Part shown: positions 36,006 to 47,015 of the stretch, in pieces
How positions within the stretch are numbered: position 1 is the first letter of the stretch
Layout of the letters: every line of letters begins with the position of its first letter
Origin: Edolisoma coerulescens
Taxonomy: Eukaryota; Chordata; Aves; Passeriformes; Campephagidae
Length of the DNA: 64,000 nucleotides
NCBI GenBank assembly: GCA_013397115.1
Contig: VWZW01007083.1
Coordinates: forward strand, 153,103-217,102
Reading direction: 5' to 3'
Notes under the pieces: generated by a model
What the model was told of the DNA's origin: nothing
Seen by the model: the letters and a program-made list of their open reading frames with translations, nothing else
The model's database searches: none
Made by a program: the position numbers and the translations under genes

Positions 36006-36240
36006 CTCAAGTCGTGTCAGATGAGGGTCAGATTAGATAGCAGGATAAATTTCCTCACAGAAAGGTTTGTCAAGCTTTGGATCAGGCTGCCCAGGGCAGT
36101 GGAATCCCTGGAAGTGTTCAAAAATGGCGTGGATGTGGCAAAGAGGAGAGAGTTTAGTGGTGTCCGTGGTGGTGGTGTTGGTTGATGGTTGGATTTGGTG
36201 ATCCCAGAGGGTTTTCCAGCCTTAGGACTCTGTGATCCCA
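36006..36240 (+). mobile_element. Old CR1 3' fragment
   Basis: Reads ctcaagtcgtgtcagatgag, gataaatttcctcacagaaa, ggatcaggctgcccagggca, ggaagtgttcaaaaatggcg, ggtttttccagcc-like sequence and actctgtgatccca. The middle part (about 36150-36185) carries a GGT-rich expansion (gtccgtggtggtggtgttgg). Confidence 0.9.
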
Positions 36241-36871
36241 TTGCTTGGACTGTTACTGGGCAGCACGGGGAGCCCCAGAATGGAGAGAGCCCCTCGTGTG
36301 GACAACATGGAAGTGCTCAGATTCCCAGGTTGTTCTCTGTGCAGGAATCTGGACCTTGTTTTTCCACGATCAAACCCTCTGCTCTCCAGCACCAAGATTG
36401 GTGTTTAGTCATCATCTCCATTCCCAGTTTTCTGAGCCGTGCTGGGTCATATCAGCACATGACCCCATAACCTCTGATAAGCTCCTGGGAGATGACTGCC
36501 TCACCCATGTTTTACTTTGTCTTTTTTTCTGATCCTGAAGAAGTCTGGAGATGTCTTCACCCACAACGTACCCCAAAGTGACAGCTCCACTCTTGCTTGG
36601 ACTGTCTGTACAACCCCATCCTCTGAACTGTGGGATGAAGTAAAAGTGATGCTGGCTGCAGAGGAATGTGTGATTATCCTTCCCACAGCTTCCTGATGGG
36701 AACATCCTGATGATTTGTGTGCTGCTGGAACATTCTAAATCTGCTTTCTCCGGCTCAAACCAGCACTGAGTGAGAGCAGCTTTCAAGAGAAGCTTCAGCC
36801 AGATCTGAACTTTCTGCACTGTGACCCTGGGAAATGAAAAGTTTTGTCTCTTCTGGACAAGTGTAAGTTTT
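36241..36871. other. Non-coding DNA between opposed CR1 copies
   Basis: Overlapping open frames of 93-95 codons (+) and 156 codons (36412-36882, -) cover it, but none shows a domain. The minus frame ends in the next CR1. Confidence 0.45.
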
Positions 36872-36960
36872 AGAATCACCAAATCACTGAATCGTGGAAT
36901 CCTTAAAGCTGGAAAAGGACTCTAAGATCACTAAGATCTACCATCAAACCAGCACCACCA
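36872..36960 (-). mobile_element. Old, short CR1 3' tail
   Basis: Starts agaatcaccaaatcactgaa, then cttaaagctggaaaaggact, ctaagatcactaagatctac and catcaaaccagcacc. Only about 90 bp are recognisable. Confidence 0.85.
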
Positions 36961-38758
36961 TACTTCCAATACAGACATCTTCCATTTTAATTCACCTGAA
37001 AATAATACTACTACAAATAATTAATAAGTAGCAGCTGGTTTTGAGGTGTCTTTAGCACCTCTAAAACTACTTTGAACTGTAATTGTGTACTTTGGCTGGC
37101 ATAAATAACAATTAAATCTGTCACTGCTAAATGATTTTTGTCATCCATATTTTCCAGCTGAGCATCAATTTGTTGGCTTAAAGTGGTTTACATTAAAAGC
37201 TGTGAATTTACAGTGATCTATGTACATGTTCTGATATCAATATAACTCAATTAATGTATTAGCATAATTAATTATCTTAATGTATCAACTGATGCATTAA
37301 TAACAAGCTTTTCTATTAATATATTTCATAGGATAAACAAACCCACTAGTAAATGCTCCTACATTACTGACCTTAACAAATTAGTAGAGAAAACATATTT
37401 AAAGCCTTGAAAGAATTTGAGAGAATTTTAAAGGAACCTTGAAATGTTTCTAACATGTTCCTCTCCACTGCTTAATGCCATTTTTGAGAAGATATAGAGG
37501 TGTTTTTTTTCAGCAGAGTCAACTTGCCACATGTCCCAGTGATAAAATAATTTGTTCTACTTGTCACTGTGACTGATTTCCTGGGCTAATAAAAAAACCC
37601 CCAAACAACAGGGACTTTAATTCACTGACAATTACAAAGAAATAATGAGAAATTAGATGTTTTTTCTGAGATATGCCTAATTTTCTTCTCAAACCGGGAT
37701 GTTACAGGTAGTGGTTGTTCTTCAAGGAAACCTTGGCAAGTGGATGATGTGAAAGCTTCATTTTTTTACAGGAGATATGAAAATTATATTTTAAAGTAGA
37801 AGAAACAGAAGGTACTAAATGCTAAATATTCCTCTGCATAGTGTGAACCTCTCCAAATCATTCCAATTCTTATATCAAATTTCACCTGTGAATTTTAATT
37901 AAGCATTTCTATTGTTCAAGCAGTGCAAGTATCCAGATTTTAACCAATCTAATTATGGTTCTTCCTTTCAAAGGCACAGAGAGAGAATATTTTTCTTGCA
38001 CATTTTCCTCCCTGGAATGTAGACAACAATTACATGTTTCCAAACTCTGCAGCCATTTCAAAGGCAAATCAAGCTACAACAATGGAGAGCAAAATTATAA
38101 TTTGAAAACAAAATTGAAACACTATCAACAAAATAATAAACCCCACATTAACTCCATTGGTGTCTGTCAGGAGTTGTTTATGTTTCAGACAGTATTCTGA
38201 AAAAAACCCAAACCAAAACAAAGAAAAACCTTTCGTATTGTGCCTTTCACTTTATTTTAGATCATTCAGGTAGCTGGTAAAAAGCATTTATTATTTTTTA
38301 CACCTTCCTTCTGAATTGCAATTCAAATTATTTTGCGTCGCTGGGAAATATTGGAATCTTGTTCAATAATCTTTGTTGCATTACCTGTGACATCCTGAAG
38401 AGAACAGTGAGCTCTTGGTGGCATAACAAATGTAGGAAATAAAGGAACGTGATTTTTTGAGAGCTTCACAAGTGCTGACTAGAAGTCAAAGCACAGCCCA
38501 TGCATGGCACGGTTCCTTCTTGGTGTCCTTGTGGATTTCAAAACTCAATTGCTGTTATCGAAAAGCAAAATAGAAAATCTCTGAGAGGGGATTGATAATT
38601 ATGCTTGAACTGCAGGTCAGCTTTTCAATAAAAGCTAATTTAATTGCCTATAAATTGTCTATTCCACTTGTTTAAGTGAAGAGGATTAGTGAGCTCGACA
38701 CTGAAAGGAGCTCTTGTATCTATAATACATACATTTACATATGGTTACCTGCACAGAG
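36961..38758. other. Unique AT-rich DNA, part resembles a conserved non-coding element
   Basis: No gene. The interval 37020-37340 is dense in TAATTA/ATTAAT motifs (cataattaattatcttaatg), without simple repetition. It is a candidate enhancer-type element on texture only. Confidence 0.4.
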
Positions 38759-39198
38759 CTCTCGTAAGACCCTGCCTGGAATACAGTGCCCAGGTCTGGT
38801 GTTCCCAACATAAGAAGGACATGGAACTGTTGGAGCAAGTCCAGAGGAGGCCATGAGGTTGCTGAGGCGATTGGAGCACCTCCCATATGGAGCCAGCTGG
38901 AGAAGGACAATTCATCAGGCTCTGGAGTGACAGGACACAGGGAATGGCTTCAAACTGCCAGAGGGCAGGTTTAGATGGGATATTGAGAAGGAATTGTTCC
39001 CTGTGAGGGTGCTGAGGTCCTGGCACAGGGGGTGCCCAGAGAAGCTGTGGCTGCCCCTGGATCCCTGGAAGTGTCCAAGGCCAGGCTGGACAGGGCTTGG
39101 AGCACCCTGGGTTAGTGGAAGGTGTCCCTGCCCATGGCAGGGGGTGGCACTGGATGGGATTTAAGGTCCCTTCCAACCCAAACCACTCCATTGTTCTC
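38759..39198 (+). mobile_element. Long CR1 3' fragment (about 440 bp)
   Basis: Starts further 5' than most copies: ctcgtaagaccctgcctgga, atacagtgcccaggtctggt, aacataagaaggacatggaa and gcaagtccagaggaggcc. After about 38890 there is a deletion or divergence before gacaggacacagggaatggc. The young-type 3' end follows with gcccagagaagctgtggctg, gtgtccctgcccatggcagg and cccttccaacccaaaccact. Confidence 0.94.
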
Positions 39199-39202
39199 TG
39201 AT

Positions 39203-39304
39203 CTGGGGACATGATTTACTGGTGAACATAGTGATGGCACTGGGCTGATGGTTGGACTTGATGATCTTAAAGGTCTTTTCCACCCTTAACTATTCTGTGA
39301 TTCC
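39203..39304 (+). mobile_element. Old CR1 3' tail directly behind the younger copy
   Basis: Reads ggggacatgatttactggtg, ctgatggttggacttgatga, tcttaaaggtcttttccacc and tattctgtgattcc. Its sequence belongs to an older subfamily and ends in its own degenerate octamers, so it is a separate insertion. The younger copy landed at its truncated 5' side. Confidence 0.9.
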
Positions 39305-41364
39305 TTGACCTCATATTATTCTGAGGTGTTTTATGACAGGGGTCTGTGTAAAAATTTTTAACCTTCTAAGGCATCATCCTTCTCTCTCTGGCAGCAATTT
39401 TACACCCCTGTGGCAGCATTGGCTTTGCCTGGGTGTTAGCTAAATTTTTCCAAGTCCTGGGATAGTAAAGAGATAAACACAAGATTGTGGAAAACCTTGC
39501 ACTGGAGGTTTTTAATATGAATTCAAGACAAGGAGTAGCTACCAAAATAGCTACAAATCTATGAGTGCTGATTTTGTGCTGGGTTGCTTTTGCATTTTCT
39601 CTTATTTCTTCTTGTTTCAAACAGTACTTCATTATCTCCTCATTTTTAAATGAACTTTTGCATGCACACAGCGTGGAAAGAAGACAGAAAGACAAAAACT
39701 GTTCACAGCAAAAATTCAGCATAGATAAGACTTCTTTCATTTATTAATACCATACACTATAAATGCAATCTGGAGGAGGAAAGAGGAGCTGGAAAGAAAA
39801 ATTCCAGATTATATCAGTCTTCCTCATTCTGGACATAGTCCACAGGACTTAGCAGCCTATCTTTTGGTTTGCAGAAATGTGCAGGGAAAATGCATCTCTG
39901 AGTAAATGAGATCCACACTCAAAAAAAGAGATGACTGAGCTGCAGATATGAGATGTGGAGGGGTGAATTTTAATTTGAGCTCCTTCTGCTGTTGTGAATC
40001 CTCTGCGTGAGTTACAAAGCAAAAAATATTTCTCACTGCTGAAGCAACACCTAAAGATGTGATCTCTATCTCCTAGTTACCATTTTTTTCCTCATTACAT
40101 GTTTTTCAAGTTCTGTGTCCTGTAAAAAAAATTCCACTACTTAGTGCATAATATAAAATCCCAATATTTTGCCTCATTTCCATGTTGCAGTCAAATTTAC
40201 TGTTGTCATCTGGCAAAATGCAGCATGTGCTGATTAGGATTAAGAAATAGGAAAAGTCCAAGTGTGGTGTAACTGCTGGGCTATTAACGTGTTATTAAAC
40301 AAATTAAATCTTTAAATCATGCAGATTCACTGGAATTCCCTTTGATCAATGTCAGCATTACGAAGTTGCTTTTCTCATTGCTGTGCATTGGAACACCTTC
40401 CTGACATAAATACCCTAAGGACTGGAAATGGGCATTAAATCTGCTCTCAGATCCGGAATTTCAGATGAACTGTGGTTAAAGTAGGCCAGGATTAAATGAG
40501 CTCCACATTTCGTTTTATTGCTTCACCCATGCTACTTCCATTCTGTGGAAATCTTTTAGTAAATTATTTCCAGTATGTCAAAAGAGAGCTGCTCAAAAGC
40601 GCAGGATTCATTTTGGGAGAAACTGAGTGTGTACCTTTCCTGGAAGTATCTTTCAGTGGGTTGAGAGCAGAAATGTCTTTCTGGAGTCAAACTGATTTTT
40701 CACAGGTAGATAAAACTTCATTTTAACTATGGTTAAATTTGCTATCTAGAAAATAAAAAAAAAGAAAACCAAGAAGCATTTTTGATTTTACTTCACAACC
40801 TAAGTATTAAAGCACCTGTGATCATATGCACTGAAATATTTATCAAACGGTCTGTCACAAGGTGCTCTTTTCTACCTGCAGTGTGCAATCACTAAAGATA
40901 AACAGTAATGTCCTATTTATCAGTGGCAGGAGTTTATTTTGAAGTTTTCTTTTATTTCTGGTTCCTTCCCCACACTTTAAACCATATTATTGTGGCTTGT
41001 AATCACACTGAACTATAAAAATATAAAACATTCTTAAATAAATGTATTTAAAAAAAAAAAAAAAAGGCCCACAGACTAGAAACCTCTTGTTTTCTGATAA
41101 TGAAAACCTGACATTCTAATTAGAAAATGTGTGTTTTCTATCAGGTGCCACTGCAATATCTGAATGTCTTTTCCTCCTTGACTAAATCAGTGTTTTAAGA
41201 TAAAATGAGAGGGTGAAAACTCCACAAGAACTTTGAGTTGCTTCCTGCTGATGGTTCCAGACTGACAAGGATGTGCTGCCTTGATGACAGCCATGAGGAG
41301 GGATTCCAGGGATTTTCTGAAGGAGGGCTTTAGTAGGTAAGACCAGGCTGTGTGTACTTAGAAT

Positions 41365-41388
41365 AAAAAAAAAAAAAAATATATATAT
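41365..41388. repeat. Poly-A followed by a short TA run
   Basis: A homopolymer A run grading into atatatatat. Another A run lies at 41050-41065. No retroposon body is recognisable to the left of either. Confidence 0.85.
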
Positions 41389-42463
41389 CTCTAATACCCC
41401 CCAAGGTTTTAATTTGTGATCAAATGTATAAAATCTAAAAAATATATAACTATTGAGCAGCAAAATCAGGGTGAACTAAGTACTAAGACATTGTTTTGTA
41501 AGGTCTTTTCATCCTTCCCAGTGAAATCTGGATTAGGAAGAATTCTTTCCTCTCACAGCACGAATGCTGTGAGAATGATGGTCCTACAAGGTGGCATTGT
41601 AAAGGTCTGTACACGGCAGCATAAAAAGTGTTTTAAGAGATCTTTTATTATCTGCCTCTTCTTCCAGGAAACAGTTGCTATTTATCCCTGTAGCTTGATA
41701 AGGAATTCAGTTTGGGAACTGTATTTCACTGCTGATCACCAGACTTACAGCTGTGCCTTTTTTCCAGCTGACAGGGAAACATTTAAAACATGAGCACTGA
41801 AGCAATTGCTCTTCCAGCTTTTCCTGCTTTAGAGTTTCCAGATTTTCTGTGCCAACTTGACTCCTTTCTGCTTGTTTGAAGGCACCGAGGAACTTTCCAT
41901 CAGAGTCTGAACTGGACAACTCTATATAATAATAAATCCTGGACTTCTTTCTGAAATTTCCTGCATGGATTAAACCATTTTTTGCCAGTGTTGCATGTTC
42001 AGGCTCAGCATGACTCTGCAAAGGGCTCTGCTGTGGGAAAACCAGGGAGTTCAGTGGTTTGAGTTCACAGTGATGAACTGAGAGCTCCAGACACACCTCA
42101 GTGAGCTTTCCTTTCAGAAAATGGATATTGCACTGCTCAAGAGCCCCATACCCTTCCTGTGACGGAGTCAGTTCACCTCCTCATGCTGTAGCCCCCTCAT
42201 ACTCCTGTCAGGAAGAAGCAGTGAGTTTTCCTTTCAAGGAAATGACTGAGTTGAGATTGGGATTCTTAAAAATACATCACTAAGATAATTCTTTCTGCAT
42301 TCCACTGCAGAGTGGGATGATCCTTTTCTTCAGGACTGCTGCCTGTCATTTTGATATGTGCTTTCAATGCCTGCTTGTTACAGGGACTGAAAAAATCCAA
42401 AAAACCCCAGCAGCAGAGCCCATTCCTGAAATATCCTGTAAAAGTGTTCACCACTGCAACAGT

Positions 42464-42481
42464 AACAACAACAACAACAAA
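42464..42481. repeat. AAC microsatellite
   Basis: Five (AAC) units. No function inferred. Confidence 0.85.
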
Positions 42482-44876
42482 AGCTATTCCATTACTCAGA
42501 CTGTCTTTTTTTTTTTGCAATAAATGTCTCTTCTCGTCAAAAACACAGTTTGGAATCACAATATGCAGAAATCCCTGCCATGAATTAAAACAATATATCT
42601 GTGTCCTTCTATCAGGCTGCAGGAAGTGCTAATGCCACCTTTGCTTTGGAGGGCTGTAATTTCAGTGTTTGGCTCTAGTGCAGCTTGAATAAGGTCCATT
42701 ATTAACTCTTATTGTTGAATGTATTCACTGTGCTAAAAGCTTTGCTTGCAGAAGTTCAGCAAATATTAGCTTTTCTAGAGAGGCCCTACAGTAAACATTC
42801 GAGCTGTTGGAGTAGTATGTACATCCATCAGATGCTCCTCTTTCCAATTAAAAGCACTTTAGAGCTTCTTTTGTGAAAAAGACACTGTGCAGTGCCAGGG
42901 AAGGGCCAAGAATAATTGACATTCACCCCGTGGAGAGCACATCAGCTGCTCCGAGGAACAGAAAGCTAAAAAAAGCATCACAGACAGGAGTGTTCCCTCC
43001 AGCTTGTGAGGAAAGAAAAGCCCTGGGGGAAGCTGACATCCAGCTCTGTGCTGGGAACAGTGACTTTTAACAGCAGCTTGGTAAAGTGACTCCCATTCAC
43101 CACAAATGGCTGGAGGGCAACCATAAAACACCAGGTAGGAGCCCTTGCAGAGTTAGCCAGGACAGAATGGGGGTGATTTGGGTTGATTTGGGTTGATGGG
43201 GAGAAACTGAAGACAAAATAGGATGCCAGTGATGGTCTGAAGCAGGTATTTGGACTCCTGAGTGAACTTGGGAGGGCCTTGTCTTTCCACAGCCCCATGG
43301 CTATTTATAATGATTCCAAAACTTTTCTCCTCCATCCTGCAGAGCCTGGCCTGGTGTTTGGCATCTTTGGCCTGCACACACACACCTGATATCAACACTG
43401 GCCTCNAGCTGCATGAACACAGCAGAAAAATCTGACTACACATCAACCTCTTCATAAATACCTGCAACCCTCAGGGCCCGTTGAGGTTCTCCTCAGAAAG
43501 CAGCTGCCCCTGAGCAGGGACACCTCTCGAGGCCACCCCTCACACCAGGCATTGATAGGTTGGTGACATTTTGGCACACATGTAACATTTAAGATACACA
43601 CAATAAGCTCACGTAGCAATCTTTGTACCCTGTACTAACTTCAGATGTATTAAATAGTTGAGTATTCACCACCAACCCACCTGTTCTTACTAATTCAATA
43701 TTTTACATACCTAAATTCACTGGTAAGAGCTCAATAATCTATCAACTTGATCACATTTATGTGAGTCATCTCTGACTACACCAACCTGAACTGCTTTGTC
43801 CAGTGTGTCCCACCCTTGGCAACACCCCCTTAGCCTGAGAGGTGGCCCAGAGAGCTGCTCCTCATGGGGGTGGGTGTGCCCAGGGACTTTGGGGTCATGG
43901 ATCTGCCAGGACAGCCCTGGGAGGGACCAAGACAAGGTGCTTGTTCCTCCGGAGTCCTTGTTCGGAGCCCCACGTCCACTGTGCATCCCTGAGCTCCACT
44001 GCATGGATTGGCCTCTGAAGGCTGGATTTGGGCTCTTCCTCCTGCCATCCCCTCTTGGAGCTCCCTGGGGACATGCAGAGGAGCTTTATCACCTCTAAAC
44101 ATATCACCATGTGACATCACCTCCAAAACATGTGGGAGAAAAGAGCCCCTGTTCATGGGGCTTCAGTGACAGGGACTCTAAACCCACAGCAATTTATTTC
44201 TGCAGAACACCCCCTTTGGAAGGCTTTTATTTACTCTTTTCTCCCCTAAGATGAGCAGTTTATGGAGTGAGGTAAGATTAGCTGCCTACAGCCTTTTGCT
44301 TCACCTTTCACAAGCCCAGCTGTAAATGTACCCTGCTGGCACCTTGAACAATAAATGTACATGGGAATGGTAACACACAGAAAGAAATGTCATTTATACT
44401 TGGAATAGCTGAAATAAAAAGAGGGACTGGCTGAAGGTGAGTTATCAAGCCAATTAGTCCAGTAGCATATCTCCAGGAGTCACAATTAACATCTCTCTGT
44501 TATCAGTTGTAGCATTTCAGTTAGTTTTTTCCTGATTCTCTTGCCTGTTGGGATACAAAATTTGGTTTCAGGAGGAGTGTGGACACAAGCCTGTTGTTTA
44601 ATGCCCTTGAGATGACCCCTGTGCAGAAATCCACTGACAGGGACTGTCACAGGAACGGTTTGAAGGATGAGGGAAAGAATCCTGTGCTAGGAGCCTTGAT
44701 AAAACTGTTGAGGACTTAAAGTTATAAATAAACTTGGAAATCTGAAACTCTTAGCTTCTTCCAATATTTTGAAGTCACTAAATTGGGTAGTCCTGTTGCT
44801 GGCATATTTATATTTTGAATAAAAACACATTTACTGATTAATCTTTTCACTGCAGACTTAACCGAAGGTGCAGTGG

Positions 44877-44940
44877 GGGTGGAACAAGCTGGTCTGCAAG
44901 TTTCCTTCCCACCCAAACCCGTCTGAGATTCTGTGATTGT
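44877..44940 (+). mobile_element. Very short CR1 3' tail
   Basis: Only about 64 bp: tttccttcccacccaaaccc followed by gtctgagattctgtgattgt, the CR1 end block and octamer tail. Confidence 0.8.
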
Positions 44941-46834
44941 ATCAAGAGTCACAGATGGCTCTTTCTTGCAATGTAAAGTTGTTTTCTACACATTTCTAGT
45001 TAGGCTGTACCAAGTATGTTGTTAATAGTGTAGAATCATTTCAACATACAAATACAAAAGGAAAAAAAAAACAAAGAAAGAAAAGAAAAGAAAAGAAAAG
45101 AAAAGAAAAGAAAAGAAAAGAAAAGAAAAGAAAAGAAAAGAAAAGAAAAGAAAAGAAAAGAAAAGAAAAGAAAAGAAAAGAAAAAAAAAGGTGAAGGGAA
45201 TGGANAAAAGAAAAGAAAAAAAAGCTGAAGGGAATGGAAATATTTTCTAGGATGGGAGGCAAGAGACATGTAGGATAGTCAAAATCTTTTCCAAAAAGCA
45301 GTACAAAGCTATGACATAATCAGAATAATAAATCACTGAGAAGAGGTCTTGAAACAAAACACATGACCAAAGATATTTAAAAAAAAATCTACTGATATTT
45401 TTTTTTTTGTGATTAGCTAATTTTAACAAATTTCAATGTTCTTTGCAAGAGATACAATATGGGATACTGCTCACTGATTTTGGCCTTCATGCTTGCTCCC
45501 AGTGTTCTCTGCTGCATATGTGAATTATCAAAATAAATGTTCTGCCTTATCTGCTGACAGTACCCCATAAAAATGCAGCTGTGTTATCAGTGTAGTTATT
45601 AGGGACATGAATTGTGTCTCCCTGAATAAGCTGCACACGTTATTTCCCATGTATGTGTGAACAGGGTGCCAGATGCTTGGCAGTTTTGCAGGCCTGGACA
45701 ACCTGTCTGTGGGAAGAGGGAGCAGAACCTCATGCTGACAAGAGAGGAGATGCTGGGAGCTGATTACTGCAAGCCAGGTGAACTCTGTGAAAAACCCTCG
45801 CTCATTTTGGTTGGGGTGGTTTTTTTGTTGTTTGTTTTTCTCATTAAGCACTGCTGGGTTTCTTTCCCCTCTAAAACTACAACAAATGGGGTTCTCTGCC
45901 CTGTTTATACTGCCGAGACACGACACCAGATGGGGCACCCAAGCCCAGAGCCGGGGGAAAGTCTGCTCCAGATGGCAAAGTGAAATATTGCTAAATATGC
46001 CTGCAAGGTATTTGAGCACAGCGTGACAGACAGCCAGAACAAACAGAGATAGGGGAAAAGCGGGATAAACAACAGCTGAGGAAAGGCTGCCTTTTTGTGG
46101 ATGCTCCAGCCTTGCTCCAGCCTGTGTCTAAGGAGAAGCATGGAGGTGCTGGTTAGAGCAGGGAACAAGACAAAGAGGTTGTAGGGCAGCTCTGGAAATG
46201 GGCACTGCAGCTCAGTTCCAACTGGAACAGTCCCACCACCAGGCTCTTCTCTAAAGAACATGGAAATTAGGTTAAAAGATCTTTGGGGATTTTGGTTTTT
46301 AGGGAAGGCAGCACATTTCTAGAGAGATTGCCCTGAGTGTTGCTAAAAGCATTCTTTCATTGGGTTACCTCTCTAAATCATTTTGGCTCTGGTTGTGCAA
46401 CGAGCACAGGTTATGAGGAACAAACCACCAAGGTCTGTCTCCTTTCAGATGCATCCCCTTGGATTCAGATGGATCCCCTGGGCCCAGCCCTTGCAAAGCT
46501 TGTTAATTTCTGGGAAGAGCTATACCCTTGACAATTATTAATTCTTTATTTGAGCTTTTCTGGTCTTCAATGCCTTGATGCTTCAGCAAGGCTTCTCTAC
46601 TGACTTCTTTCCTGATGTGTTTCCAACAAGTGGTAGAAAATCCCAGGTCTCTCACCCTTTAGAAGAGGACATTAAGCGTGGAAAAGAGTGTATGAGTTGT
46701 GAAATTCCTAAGCCCAGATTAGAACGCTGTTGTTGACTGAAAAAACTAAGAAAGTTTATTATAAAAGGAAAAAAAGCCCAAGGGCTGAACTAAAAGATGA
46801 TTTTTCGTTCTTTTCATAGAGCAGTAGTAAAATA
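44941..46834. other. Unique non-coding DNA with a large microsatellite
   Basis: Apart from the AAAAG repeat (separate entry) nothing is recognised. The 163-codon minus frame at 45528-46019 and overlapping plus frames show no domain. Confidence 0.5.
45060..45240. repeat. AAAAG pentanucleotide microsatellite with duplicated flank
   Basis: More than 20 near-perfect AAAAG units to about 45190. Then ggtgaagggaatgga, an ambiguous base at 45205, a second short AAAAG block and gctgaagggaatgga again. The flank therefore occurs twice, either a real duplication or an assembly join across the repeat. Phenylalanine/serine-rich frames on the minus strand are translations of this repeat. Confidence 0.95.
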
Positions 46835-47015
46835 CAGAATCATAGAAGCATGGAATAGTTTGTGTTTGAAGGGACCTTAAAGCCCATCCAGTGCCACCCT
46901 TTTCCATGGGCAGGGACACCTTCCACTAGCCCAGGTTGCTCCAAGCCCCATCCAGCCTGGCCTTGGACACTTCCAGGGACCCAGGGGCAGCCACAGCTTC
47001 TCTGGGCACCCTGTG
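46835..47015 (-). mobile_element. CR1 3' fragment
   Basis: Starts agaatcatagaagcatggaa, close to the intact octamer form, then gtttgaagggaccttaaagc, catgggcagggacaccttcc, cttctctgggcaccctgtg. Well preserved, so relatively young. Confidence 0.95.

Larger units (their letters stand above)
39305..44876. other. Unique non-coding DNA
   Basis: 5.6 kb with no supported gene. It holds poly-A at 41050-41065 and 41365-41388, an AAC repeat at 42464-42481, an ambiguous base at 43406, and a GC-richer part at 43450-44160 that may be an unrecognised repeat. Frames up to 129 codons (41707-42096, -) show no domain. Confidence 0.5.

Noticed and set aside
45036..45269. Phenylalanine/serine-rich minus-strand frames
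   Set aside because: Direct translation of the AAAAG microsatellite.
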